Assembly: GCF_900187505.1 (NCBI RefSeq)
Contig: NZ_FYDL01000009.1
Location: 203,693 to 267,692, forward strand
Reading direction: 5' to 3'
From: Pseudomonas sp. Irchel s3h17
GTDB lineage: Bacteria; Pseudomonadota; Gammaproteobacteria; Pseudomonadales; Pseudomonadaceae
Length of the DNA stretch: 64,000 nt
The notes beneath the pieces are model-generated. The model was not told the origin of the DNA and searched no databases. It saw only the letters and a list, made by a program, of their open reading frames with translations. Positions 1 through 8,431 of the stretch are shown piece by piece (the first letter of the stretch is position 1; the number at the start of each line of letters is the position of its first letter). A program made the position numbers and the translations under genes.

Positions 1-375
1 CTCGGCCAGCGTTTGTGGGGCTGCTGCGCAGCCCAGCGGGAGCAAGCTCCCTCGCCACGGGTTCTGCGGTGTCCAGAGATGATCGAAGGCCCGCGGTATC
101 CGCTGACCTCGCGCGGGCTGGAAGAAGGGATGCGGTTTCTCTCCAAATGAACCCCTCCAAGCGAGTACCCCGTCGGTGGCGAGGGAGCTTGCTCCCGCTG
201 GGGTGAAAAGCGCCCCCAACAAGGCTGTTGCGGTCTTTCAGAAAGACCTCGGCCAGCGTTTGTGGGGCTGCTGCGCAGCCCAGCGGGAGCAAGCTCCCTC
301 GCCACGGGTTCTGCGGTGTCCAGAGATGATCGAAGGCCCGCGGTATCCGCTGACCTCGCGCGGGCTGGAAGAAGG
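1..375. repeat. Long direct repeat carrying REP elements
   Basis: Bases 1-128 and 248-375 read as the same sequence, offset by 247 bp. Each copy carries the REP-like core GGGAGCAAGCTCCC with flanking complementary arms. Between them, around 175-204, lies a REP core in the opposite orientation. The left copy starts at the window edge, so its full length is unknown. No convincing gene lies here; the short open frames change with the repeat copy and lack ribosome-binding sites. The repeat lies just past the stop codon of pxpC. Confidence 0.8.
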
Positions 376-383
376 TGCGGTGT

Positions 384-1301
384 CTAGATGAACCGCTGCA
401 AATACTCGACATGCTGCCGGTGCGCCGTTTCCTGCACCACCGGTGCCAAGCGCACCTGCTGCCCCGGCAAACACTGCGCCAGCCGCGCCAATGACAGCGG
501 CGTCAATGCCCCCAGGCGTGGATACCCGCCAATGGTCTGCCGATCATTGAGCAGCACAATTGGCTGCCCATCCGGCGGGACCTGGACCGCCCCCAGCGGA
601 ATGCCTTCGGAAATCATCGGCAGGCCCTGATACTGCAACGCAGGTCCCAGCAAACGGATCCCCATGCGATCGGCACGACTGTCCAGGGTCCAGCCACTGT
701 TGAAGGCATCGAACAGGCTCTGGCCACTGAACTGGCCATGTTGCGCACCGAGCACCAGGTCCAGCGGTTGTTGCTGGGTGAAGTCGGGACGCTGGTCACG
801 CGGGACCTCGCGCAAGGTCTGCCCCTGCCCCGAGTAAGTCAGCTCTGCGCCCTTGGCCAGGGGATGGCCAAAACCATCCAGGCCACCCAGTTCCTCACGC
901 ACCACTGTTGCACAACTGCCCAGCACCGCCGGGGCGTTGAAACCGCCAGGCGCCGCCAGGTAAGCACGGGCACCGAGCAACGGTGAAGTGAACTGCAAGC
1001 GCTGGCCTTTGCGCAGGTGGAAACTGCGCCATGGCGCCAGCGACTGGCCCTCCAGCAGCGCCCCAAGGTCAGCCCCCGCCAGCGCCAGGCAGCAATCCTC
1101 CTGCGCTTCGAGTGTCAGCCCGCCGAGGGTGATTTCAATCACCGCGGCGTCCATGGCATTGCCGAGCAAGTTGTTGGCCCAGGACATCGACAGCCAGTCC
1201 GCTGCCCCGCCCTGGGTAACGCCCAGGTGCCGCACGCCGAAACGGCCAGCATCCTGCAACAGGCACAGCGGGGTGCTGGCCTCAACGGTCAAGCGGCTCA
1301 T
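384..1301 (-). CDS. pxpC: 5-oxoprolinase subunit PxpC
   Basis: This is the biotin-dependent-carboxyltransferase-like (KipA/AHS2) subunit of the ATP-dependent 5-oxoprolinase, which opens cytosolic 5-oxoproline to glutamate together with PxpA and PxpB. The 305-residue length fits the family. The N-terminal part shows the typical FGVRHLGVTQGGAAD stretch, and the central part has the HGQFSG and SGWTLDSRADRMGIRL blocks of AHS2 proteins. It overlaps the end of pxpB by 4 bp, so translation is probably coupled. It is the last gene of the minus-strand unit that starts with the MFS carrier. Assignment is by family recognition and by the complete pxpA-pxpB-pxpC order. Confidence 0.93.
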   Translation of the reverse strand: MSRLTVEASTPLCLLQDAGRFGVRHLGVTQGGAADWLSMSWANNLLGNAMDAAVIEITLGGLTLEAQEDCCLALAGADLGALLEGQSLAPWRSFHLRKGQRLQFTSPLLGARAYLAAPGGFNAPAVLGSCATVVREELGGLDGFGHPLAKGAELTYSGQGQTLREVPRDQRPDFTQQQPLDLVLGAQHGQFSGQSLFDAFNSGWTLDSRADRMGIRLLGPALQYQGLPMISEGIPLGAVQVPPDGQPIVLLNDRQTIGGYPRLGALTPLSLARLAQCLPGQQVRLAPVVQETAHRQHVEYLQRFI

Positions 1302-2002
1302 GCCGACACCTCCAGCGGCGTATCGTCGCCGCCCAGATTGACGAACTCGGTATGGCCGATCGCTTCGAAACGCACCCGATCTCCCGGTTGCATCAGGCTG
1401 TAGCCTTCACGCCCACGGTCGAACAGTTTGGCCGGGGTGCGACCGATCAGGTTCCAGCCTCCGGGGGACTCCACCGGATAGGCGGCGGTCTGCCGCTCGG
1501 CGATCCCCACACTGCCGGCCGCCACACGCTTGCGCGGCGTATTCAGACGCGGCGCGGCCAATGCCTCTTCCACCAGCCCCATAAAGGCAAAGCCTGGGGC
1601 AAACCCCAAGGCGAACACCTGATACTCACGCCCGCTGTGGCGGCGAATCACTTCCTCCACCGCCAGGCCGCTGCGTTGCGCCAGCAAGCTCAACTCAGGC
1701 CCGACGCTGGGGTCATACCAGACCGGCAGCACATGACACTGGCCACCCGCCTGCGTATCGGGCTTGAGTTCGATCAACGCTTGGGCGATGAGCTCGCGCG
1801 CCCGGGCCGGGCTCAACGCCAACAGATCGTAATGCACCATCAGCGTCGTGTAGGACGGCACCAGGTCGATCAAATGAGTACCGAAACCTTCGCGCAATCG
1901 CACACAGGCCGCGAGCATCCAGGGCATGTTGGTTTCGGCAATTTCATCGAACAAACGCACCATCAGACAATCGATCGCTACCACTTCAACCCGTGGCTTC
2001 AT
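1298..2002 (-). CDS. pxpB: 5-oxoprolinase subunit PxpB
   Basis: This is the KipI/AHS1-type subunit of 5-oxoprolinase, about 234 residues. The conserved [14 protein letters not shown] block and the [13 protein letters not shown] and [16 protein letters not shown] segments are those of the AHS1 family. The frame is open further upstream to 2038, but the start at 2002 gives the expected [11 protein letters not shown]-terminus and a 4-bp overlap with the stop of pxpA, as is usual in this operon. PxpB works as a complex with PxpC, and PxpA supplies the third component. KipI homologues in Bacillus inhibit a sensor kinase, but in this gene context the oxoprolinase role is far more likely. Confidence 0.93.
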   Translation of the reverse strand: MKPRVEVVAIDCLMVRLFDEIAETNMPWMLAACVRLREGFGTHLIDLVPSYTTLMVHYDLLALSPARARELIAQALIELKPDTQAGGQCHVLPVWYDPSVGPELSLLAQRSGLAVEEVIRRHSGREYQVFALGFAPGFAFMGLVEEALAAPRLNTPRKRVAAGSVGIAERQTAAYPVESPGGWNLIGRTPAKLFDRGREGYSLMQPGDRVRFEAIGHTEFVNLGGDDTPLEVSA

Positions 2003-2751
2003 AGTGTGTCCTGCTGATCCAGGGCCTCGCGGATACACTGCACAGCCGCCACGGAACTGGCGTTGTCACCGTGCACGCACAAGGTATTGGCCTGCAACCG
2101 CAGGGCGCTACCGTCGCTGGCGACAAGGTTGCCACCGCGGGCGATGGTCAGTGCCTGCTCGATGATGACCGCAGGGTCGTGATGCACCGCGCCTGGCTGT
2201 TGCCGCGACACCAGGCGGCCGGCGCTGTCATAGGCCCGATCGGCGAACGCCTCGAACCACAGCGTCACGCCATACTCGTCACCGATCAACTGCGCCGCGC
2301 TGTTGTCGCGGGTCGCCATCAACATCAACGGCAGTTGCCGGTCATAGGCGGCGACCGCCTGAATCACCGCCCGCAACTGCGCGGGGTTGGCCATCATGTC
2401 GTTGTACATCGCACCGTGGGGTTTGACGTAGCTGACGCGAGCGCCCTGGGCACGGCAAATGCCGTCCAGTGCGCCGATCTGGTAATGCAGCAGGTCCTGC
2501 AGCTCTTGCGCGCTGTACGCCATCGAGCGCCGGCCGAACCCCACCAGGTCCTGATAGGCCGGATGGGCACCGATTTGTACGCCATGGCTCAATGCCAGGC
2601 TGACGGTCTTGCGCATGATGCTCGGGTCACCGGCGTGGAAACCGCAGGCAATGTTGGCGCAATCAATGAACGGCATCACCTCGGCATCCAGACCCATGGT
2701 CCAGCTGCCAAAGCTTTCGCCGATGTCGCAGTTCAATAACAGGCGGCTCAC
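1999..2751 (-). CDS. pxpA: 5-oxoprolinase subunit PxpA (LamB/YcsF family)
   Basis: This 250-residue LamB/YcsF-family protein is the third 5-oxoprolinase subunit. The N-terminal [13 protein letters not shown] and the [11 protein letters not shown] stretch are family hallmarks, followed by [15 protein letters not shown] and [11 protein letters not shown]. These Asp and His residues sit in the predicted active-site barrel. It is 4 bp out of frame with pxpB and 70 bp downstream of the MFS carrier, with a hairpin between them. The trio acts in the cytosol to recycle spontaneously formed 5-oxoproline or to use it as a carbon and nitrogen source. Confidence 0.94.
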   Translation of the reverse strand: MSRLLLNCDIGESFGSWTMGLDAEVMPFIDCANIACGFHAGDPSIMRKTVSLALSHGVQIGAHPAYQDLVGFGRRSMAYSAQELQDLLHYQIGALDGICRAQGARVSYVKPHGAMYNDMMANPAQLRAVIQAVAAYDRQLPLMLMATRDNSAAQLIGDEYGVTLWFEAFADRAYDSAGRLVSRQQPGAVHHDPAVIIEQALTIARGGNLVASDGSALRLQANTLCVHGDNASSVAAVQCIREALDQQDTL

Positions 2752-2788
2752 GGTGAGTGCTCCTGTGGAATTTTGTCATTTTAACCGA

Positions 2789-2809
2789 GGGGGCTGTCCA
2801 GCAGCCCCC
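2789..2809 (-). terminator. Hairpin between MFS carrier and pxpA
   Basis: GGGGGCTG pairs with CAGCCCCC around a 5-nt loop, lying 13 bp past the stop of the MFS gene in the minus direction. The following T-tract is weak, so it could be a partial terminator or a processing or attenuation site that lowers pxpABC expression relative to the carrier. Confidence 0.55.
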
Positions 2810-2821
2810 GTCGATTGACCG

Positions 2822-4114
2822 TTACTGCGCCTCGAGTTGCTTGCCGCGGGTCTCCGGCAGGCTCAACGCCGCCAGGATCACCACGCCGTAAGACACCGCC
2901 GCGAACGCACCGATACCGACACTCAGTGGCACGGTCTGGCTGAGCAAGCCGATCAGTAGCGGAAACAGTGCCGCCAAGGCACGCCCTACGTTGTAGCAAA
3001 AGCCCTGGCCTGAACCACGAATCCGGGTGGGGAACAGCTCGGTCAGGAATGCGCCCATGCCGCTGAAAATCCCGGAAGCAAAGAACCCCAGCGGAAAGCC
3101 CAGCCAGAGCATGACACCGTTGCTGACCGGCAGCTGGGTGTAGAGCAGGACAATGGTGAACGAGCCCACGGCGAACAGAATGAAGTTCTTTTTGCGCCCG
3201 AGAATGTCGGTCAGGTAGGCGCTGATCACATAGCCGACGTAAGACCCGACAATCACCATCGCCAGATAGCCGCCTGTACCCAGCACGCTCAGTCCGCGTT
3301 CGTTTTTCAGGAAGGTCGGCAACCAGGAGGTAATCGCGTAGTACCCGCCCAGGGCACCGGTGGTCAGCATGGACGCACGCAAGGTGGTGCTGAGCATGCC
3401 GGGAGCAAAGATCTCGTAGAACTTCGACGGGTTGCTCGGCTCCTGCCTGGCCTTGGCTTCGCGGTAGATTTCCGGGTCCTTGACCAGGCGGCGAACGAAA
3501 ATCACGAACACCGCCGGCACGATGCCGAGCAGGAACAGCGCGCGCCAGGCATCTTCCGGCGGCAGGATCGAAAACAGTATCGCGTAGAGAATCGCCGTCA
3601 GGCCCCAGCCCAGGGCCCAGCCTGACTGCACCATGCCCACCGCCTTGCCGCGATCCTTGGCACGGATCACTTCGCCGATCAGCACCGCGCCCGCTGTCCA
3701 CTCACCTCCAAAGCCGAAGCCCATCAGGGTCCGGGCGATCAGCAGTTGTTCGTAGTTTTGCGCAAAGCCGCAGAGGAAGGTGAAGAAGGCAAACCACAGT
3801 ACGGTCAGTTGCAGGGTACGTACGCGACCGATACGGTCCGACAGAATCCCCGCCACCCAGCCGCCAATGGCCGAGGCGATCAGCGTGCTGGTGTGGATCA
3901 GCCCGGCTTCGCCCGTGGTGATCCCCCACATGGCGATCAGCGTCGGGACCACGAAGCTGAGCATCTGGGTGTCCATGCCATCCAGGCCGTAACCGATCTT
4001 GCAGCTCCAGAACGTACGCCGCTCCTGCTGGTTGATATTGCGGTACCAGTCAAAGGGACCGGGGCGGCTCAAGGCCTTCTCCTGGGCGACAGAGGTCGTG
4101 TCGGGCGCACTCAT
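2822..4114 (-). CDS. MFS transporter, metabolite:H+ symporter type
   Basis: This is a major facilitator carrier of about 430 residues with twelve predicted membrane segments. The motif between segments 2 and 3 is GILSDRIGRVRT, and the FGFGGEWTAGAVLIGEVI stretch is typical of the aromatic-acid/sialate-type symporter group. I start it at 4114, which follows GGAG in the minus strand and begins MSAPDTTSV; the frame remains open to 4159. It is first in the unit with pxpABC and divergent from a LysR gene, so its substrate may be 5-oxoproline or a related acid. The substrate is inferred from context only. Confidence 0.85.
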   Translation of the reverse strand: MSAPDTTSVAQEKALSRPGPFDWYRNINQQERRTFWSCKIGYGLDGMDTQMLSFVVPTLIAMWGITTGEAGLIHTSTLIASAIGGWVAGILSDRIGRVRTLQLTVLWFAFFTFLCGFAQNYEQLLIARTLMGFGFGGEWTAGAVLIGEVIRAKDRGKAVGMVQSGWALGWGLTAILYAILFSILPPEDAWRALFLLGIVPAVFVIFVRRLVKDPEIYREAKARQEPSNPSKFYEIFAPGMLSTTLRASMLTTGALGGYYAITSWLPTFLKNERGLSVLGTGGYLAMVIVGSYVGYVISAYLTDILGRKKNFILFAVGSFTIVLLYTQLPVSNGVMLWLGFPLGFFASGIFSGMGAFLTELFPTRIRGSGQGFCYNVGRALAALFPLLIGLLSQTVPLSVGIGAFAAVSYGVVILAALSLPETRGKQLEAQ

Positions 4115-4255
4115 GGCGAATCTCCAGCTGATTTTTATTGGTATTGTGATGAACGCCAACGACGCATATCGTGGGTCTGGCGCATTTTTCGACGACAGCC
4201 CCCTGCCCGTCCAACTAATAAAACCCCCGCCAAGGCATAAGAAAAAGTTGATCCC
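4115..4255. promoter_or_regulatory. Divergent promoter region, LysR / MFS-pxpABC
   Basis: This 141-bp gap separates the divergent LysR gene from the carrier-pxpABC unit. LysR proteins usually bind such shared intergenic regions, so it probably holds both promoters and the regulator site. I cannot pick a single convincing box. Confidence 0.5.
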
Positions 4256-5185
4256 ATGAACCTCAAATTCCTTGAAACTTTTGTCTGGGTCGCCCGGCTG
4301 AAAAGTTTTCGCCTGACCGCCGACAAACTCTTCACCACCCAGGCCTCGATTTCCAGCCGCATCGCGGTGCTGGAAAGCGAGCTGGGGGTGAAGCTGTTTC
4401 TGCGCGACTCACGGGGCGTGAAGCTGACGCCCGAAGGCTTGAAGGTGCTCGACTACGCCGAGCAGATGATGGACACCATGCAAGCGCTCAAGCAGTCCCT
4501 GGAAACCCGTTCCAGCAAGGCCGGACGGGTACGCATCGGCGTGATGGACACGGTGATTCATACCTGGCTCAGCCCGCTGGTGGCGCAGATCACCGACCAC
4601 TACCCGCAACTGGAAATCGAACTGGTCGCCGATACGTCACTGAACCTCTGCGATCAGCTGCAAAAAGGCTTCCTGGACCTGATCCTGCAAACCGACCTGT
4701 TGCGCCAGGAAAGCGTGCGCAGCCTGGAGCTGGCCAGCCACCCGATGGGCTGGATTGTCGCCAGCCACTCGATCTACAACCGCGACTACACCAGCGTGGC
4801 GGAACTGGGCCACGAGCGCATCATCACCTACTCGAAAAACTCCCACCCCCATCAGGACGTGCTCAGCCTGATGCAAGCCAACGGCGTGCCCAGTCCACGG
4901 CTCAGTTGTGTGAATTCGGTGTCGGCGATTACCCGATTGCTGCGGGACGGCTTCGGTATCGGCGCGCTGCCGCCGGTGCTGGTGAGCGAGGAACTGGCCC
5001 GGAGCGAAATGACCTTGCTGGCCATCGAGCAGCGGCCGCCCAATCTGCAGGTGGTGGTGTCATGGCGGGTCGGCGCGGAATGGGTCGAGGACATCGTGAC
5101 CTTGTGCCAGCACGTGGTGGAGCGCTTTGCGCAGGAAGTAGGCGAGCAGTACATGGTGTTGAGCAAGCCTTTGGACAGAGGCTGA
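4256..5185 (+). CDS. LysR-family transcriptional regulator
   Basis: This is a 309-residue LysR regulator. Residues 1-60 hold the winged helix-turn-helix (FVWVARLKSFRLTADKLF, then TQASISSRIAVLESELG and LFLRDSRG), and the rest is the periplasmic-binding-like effector domain starting near VRIGVMDTV. It is divergent from the MFS-pxpABC unit and is therefore probably its activator, with 5-oxoproline or a transported acid as a possible inducer. That pairing is inferred from position. It ends 109 bp before the siderophore synthetase, which has its own Fur-like promoter. Confidence 0.9.
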   Translation: MNLKFLETFVWVARLKSFRLTADKLFTTQASISSRIAVLESELGVKLFLRDSRGVKLTPEGLKVLDYAEQMMDTMQALKQSLETRSSKAGRVRIGVMDTVIHTWLSPLVAQITDHYPQLEIELVADTSLNLCDQLQKGFLDLILQTDLLRQESVRSLELASHPMGWIVASHSIYNRDYTSVAELGHERIITYSKNSHPHQDVLSLMQANGVPSPRLSCVNSVSAITRLLRDGFGIGALPPVLVSEELARSEMTLLAIEQRPPNLQVVVSWRVGAEWVEDIVTLCQHVVERFAQEVGEQYMVLSKPLDRG

Positions 5186-5210
5186 GCGAATCGTCCTACA
5201 TACAAGTAGG

Positions 5211-5229
5211 AATCGATATCATTTGCATT
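5211..5229 (+). promoter_or_regulatory. Fur-box-like site upstream of NIS synthetase
   Basis: AATCGATATCATTTGCATT closely resembles the 19-bp Fur consensus (GATAATGATAATCATTATC) in its right part and lies 65 bp upstream of the siderophore synthetase start, in an AT-rich stretch. Iron-dependent repression of the siderophore locus by Fur is expected. The match was judged by eye. Confidence 0.6.
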
Positions 5230-5293
5230 AATTTTTTAATTCGGTATTCTCAGCGCGCTTTCAGTCAACCACAGCCTCAAGGAACAGGGCCTG

Positions 5294-7216
5294 ATGCGCG
5301 CCTATACGCAAAAACAACAGCAGTTGCTCTCTCGCTGGAGCGAAGCCCTCGGCACCGAGGCGTTCCAGTCCCACCGCATCACACTCGATCATTTGTGCAA
5401 TGCCCTGGATCCTGCGGCCCAACGCAGCTTTCAACGCCTGATCCAGGCGCTGTTTCGCGAAGGCCTGATCAACCCTGATGTTTGCCGGTTCGACGACAAT
5501 AACCGCTGCTGGCTGCCGCTTGGCGACGGTTCGCAACTCTGCTTCGATCACCTGTCCGGCACACGGATGAACAGCTGGGACGTGCGTGGCAACATCGTCC
5601 TGCACACCCCCGGCCGCCAACCGCACAAGATCCAGTTGCCCAGCGAACTGCTCGCCCTCCTCGGCACGCTGCTCACCCCATCCGCCTCCCCGCAGGTCCT
5701 GGAACGCCTGGCCCTGGAGCTGGATGACAGCTTCAGCAACGACACACTGTGCCTGGCGTTCCACCATGGCTGGACCGAACGCCTGAGGGAGCAGATCGAC
5801 ACCGGGTACGCCAACAATCTGCTGGCTTGGCTCCACGCCAGCCCTGGGCACCCGAACCCGACGTCGCTGCTCGAACAGTGGGGCACGCTCGGCCATCCAT
5901 GGCACCCGAACTACAAGACCAAACTGGGCTTGAGCGCCGCTCAGGTCATCGCGTTCTCGCCCGAGTTCGAAGCGAGCTTTCCGATCGTGTTATGCGCCCT
6001 GCACCGCCAGTACGCCCACGTCGAGGCGCTGGCTGGCACCGCCGACTACTGGGACTGGTGGCAAGGCCACTTCCCCCTGGCCGCCGAACAATTGCAGCGC
6101 CACTTGCGACTACGGGGCCTGGACGTAGCCGACTACCTCCCGCTGCCGTCGCATCCCTGGCAAGCCCATGAGGAACTGCCGCACTCGTTCGCCAACGAGA
6201 TCGCGGACAACCTGCTGATCGTCACGGACATCGTCGCCTTCACCGGCCACCCGACCATGTCCTTCCGCACGGTGGTACCCGAGGCCAGCCGCGTTGCGCC
6301 GATGGTCAAGCTGCCCGTGGCGTTGCGCCTGACCAGCGTGCAACGCACCGTGTCGCCACGCTCGGCCCGGATGGGGCCGCGCATCAGCCAGTTGATGCTG
6401 CAGATTCTCGACCAGGAGCCACGGATTCAGCGCCTGCTGAACATCGTGCCGGAGCGCATCGGCGTGCACTACGCTGCACAGCCGGTAGACGAGGAACGTT
6501 CCCGGCATGCCGGCGTACTGTACCGCGACAACCCTCTGACGCTTCTGCAAGCAGGCGAGTTGGCGGTACCGGTCGGCAGCCTGTTCGCCGTCAACGAATT
6601 CGAACAACCGCTGCTGCGCGATTGGGTCCAACTGGCTCAGGGCCGCGATGACAGCGAGGCCATGCTGGCGTTCTTCGATGATTACCTGTCGATTGCCGTG
6701 CCGGCGCTGCTGGGCATCTACCTGATGTATGGCGTGGCGTTCGAAGCCCACCAGCAAAACAGCTTCATGGTGATGGGGGCTGACGGTCAGTTGAATCGTC
6801 TGTTGTTGCGTGATTTCGGTGACATTCGCATCGATCGCAAGACCCTGCACGCCCAGGGCCTGGATATCCAGTTGCACGATCCGAAAATGACCCTGTACGA
6901 CGATGCCGGTTTTGTCCGCGACAAGCTCCTGCACACCACGTTCATGTGCCACTTGGGTGAACTGACATTGCTCTGTGCCCGCCACTGGAATGTGTCGGAA
7001 AACATCCTTTGGGATCGCCTGGCAACGCAGGTTGCACAGTGTTTCGACAGCGTGCGCGAGCGCGTCGAACCGGCACGCTGGGAAAGCGAACGCCAGGCCC
7101 TGCTGGAGCAGGACTGGCCGGCAAAGTCGTTCATGCGCATGCGCTTGCTCGACAGTCATGCCGACATTGTCGGACGCCTCAGCAACCCACTGCGAGAAAG
7201 CGCCGATGCTCGCTGA
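5294..7216 (+). CDS. IucA/IucC-type (NIS) siderophore synthetase
   Basis: This 640-residue NRPS-independent siderophore synthetase condenses a carboxylate, usually citrate-derived, with an amine or alcohol using ATP. Core motifs are visible: GHPTMSFRTVVPE, then VKLPVALRLTS and the arginine stretch RTVSPRSARMGPRIS, and near the end EAHQQNSFMVMG with RDFGDIRI (FhuF-like C-terminus). An AAGGA ribosome site precedes the start. It overlaps the exporter gene by 11 bp. With a single synthetase plus exporter and receptor the locus resembles small citrate-based loci such as rhizoferrin-type systems. The actual product cannot be read from sequence. Confidence 0.92.
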   Translation: MRAYTQKQQQLLSRWSEALGTEAFQSHRITLDHLCNALDPAAQRSFQRLIQALFREGLINPDVCRFDDNNRCWLPLGDGSQLCFDHLSGTRMNSWDVRGNIVLHTPGRQPHKIQLPSELLALLGTLLTPSASPQVLERLALELDDSFSNDTLCLAFHHGWTERLREQIDTGYANNLLAWLHASPGHPNPTSLLEQWGTLGHPWHPNYKTKLGLSAAQVIAFSPEFEASFPIVLCALHRQYAHVEALAGTADYWDWWQGHFPLAAEQLQRHLRLRGLDVADYLPLPSHPWQAHEELPHSFANEIADNLLIVTDIVAFTGHPTMSFRTVVPEASRVAPMVKLPVALRLTSVQRTVSPRSARMGPRISQLMLQILDQEPRIQRLLNIVPERIGVHYAAQPVDEERSRHAGVLYRDNPLTLLQAGELAVPVGSLFAVNEFEQPLLRDWVQLAQGRDDSEAMLAFFDDYLSIAVPALLGIYLMYGVAFEAHQQNSFMVMGADGQLNRLLLRDFGDIRIDRKTLHAQGLDIQLHDPKMTLYDDAGFVRDKLLHTTFMCHLGELTLLCARHWNVSENILWDRLATQVAQCFDSVRERVEPARWESERQALLEQDWPAKSFMRMRLLDSHADIVGRLSNPLRESADAR

Positions 7217-8417
7217 CGGGCGCGCATTGCGACTGCTGATCGTCATCCAGTTTGTCTCCATGGGCGCCATGGAAATGAGCGGCCCGTTCTGGCCCTTGCA
7301 GATCCAGCATCTGCTCGGGCCAGAGGGTGCCGGCTACACCGCGCTGCTATCGGCACTGGTGTATGCCGGCCCGATGCTCGCGGCCATGCTCCTGACGCCC
7401 GCGTGGGGTCGCCTGGGCGACCGCACCGGGCACAAGCCGATGATCATTCGTGCGTTGCTGGCGCTGGCGCTCTGCCAAGGGCTCGCAGCCATCACCGACG
7501 ATCCCTGGCTGCTGGTGGCCATTCGCGTGATGCAAGGCGCGCTGGCCGGCTTCCTCGCAGCGGCTCAAGCCTATGCCCTGGCCTGCTGCGACAGTTCCCG
7601 GCGGGGCCATACCCTGGCACGCCTGCAATCGGCGACCGCCGTCGGCTCGTTGATCGGCCCGGTGCTGGGCGGCTGGCTGATGGACGTCTCGGGGTTCGCC
7701 TTGCTCTGTTACGGCGCAACGGCGATTTGCCTGTTGTGCGCGCTGGGCAGTTTTTTCCTGCCGGCGGACAAGGCACGGGCCTCGCAGAAAAAAACCGTTA
7801 CGCCGGTGGCCCTGCCCAAAGGCTGGCTGAGTGCAATCCTGTTGGTGATCGTGTTGATCCAGGCCGCGAAGATGATCCCGCAGCCGTTCTACGCCCTGTA
7901 CGTCGCCAACATCCTGCACGCCCCGGGCTGGCTGATCGGCGCCACCTACGCCGCGAGTGCCGCCACCCTGGCGATTTCCGCACCGCTGTGGGGGCGTTTG
8001 TTCGACCGCTGGCAACCGGCCTACACCTTGCGCGTCATCGAGGGTGTGGCCTGGTTGTGTGCCCTGACGCTGGCCGCCACGGCACTGGCCAACGAATGGC
8101 TGGGATTTCTCGCCAGCCGGCTGGTCTGGGGCATCTGGCAAGGCGCCCTGCTTCCAGTCGCCTATGCACTGATCGCCAATACCGTGTGCGCCAGCCAGCA
8201 GGGTTTTGCCCTCGGCCTGGGCAACAGCGCGGCCAAGGCCGGTGCCTTGCTCGGAACCGTGCTCGGCGGAATCGGCATGGGGGTGATCGGCCTGGCCCAC
8301 AGCTTCTGGCTGGTGGCCCTGACCTACGCACTGGCCGCCCTCGGAATCCGTTGGGTGCGGGCATTCACCGTGACACCCGCTCCCACAACCTTATCTACCC
8401 ACGCTCATCACAACTAG
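7206..8417 (+). CDS. MFS transporter, probable siderophore exporter
   Basis: This MFS protein of about 403 residues has twelve predicted membrane helices. The start at 7206 (MLADGRALRL) overlaps the synthetase by 11 bp, arguing for translational coupling; the open frame extends upstream inside the synthetase but that part is a shadow. Typical MFS motifs are seen (WGRLGDRTGHKPMI between helices 2 and 3, and WGRLFDRWQPAYTL in the second half). Placed between an NIS synthetase and a TonB receptor, it most probably exports the finished siderophore through the inner membrane. An importer role cannot be excluded. Confidence 0.87.
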   Translation: MLADGRALRLLIVIQFVSMGAMEMSGPFWPLQIQHLLGPEGAGYTALLSALVYAGPMLAAMLLTPAWGRLGDRTGHKPMIIRALLALALCQGLAAITDDPWLLVAIRVMQGALAGFLAAAQAYALACCDSSRRGHTLARLQSATAVGSLIGPVLGGWLMDVSGFALLCYGATAICLLCALGSFFLPADKARASQKKTVTPVALPKGWLSAILLVIVLIQAAKMIPQPFYALYVANILHAPGWLIGATYAASAATLAISAPLWGRLFDRWQPAYTLRVIEGVAWLCALTLAATALANEWLGFLASRLVWGIWQGALLPVAYALIANTVCASQQGFALGLGNSAAKAGALLGTVLGGIGMGVIGLAHSFWLVALTYALAALGIRWVRAFTVTPAPTTLSTHAHHN

Positions 8418-8431
8418 AAAAAGACGACCTC

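Noticed and set aside
6110..7270. Long minus-strand frame of 386 codons opposite the NIS synthetase
   Set aside because: High-GC antisense shadow: the plus-strand frame has family motifs and a ribosome site; the reverse frame has neither.
7347..8300. Long minus-strand frame opposite the MFS exporter
   Set aside because: Mirrors codon bias of the real gene; low-complexity Gln/Gly/Arg product without a start signal.
7403..8431. Upstream extension of the TonB receptor frame through the MFS gene
   Set aside because: The receptor has a signal peptide starting at 8432; the extension is Arg/Gly/Pro-rich shadow of the exporter.
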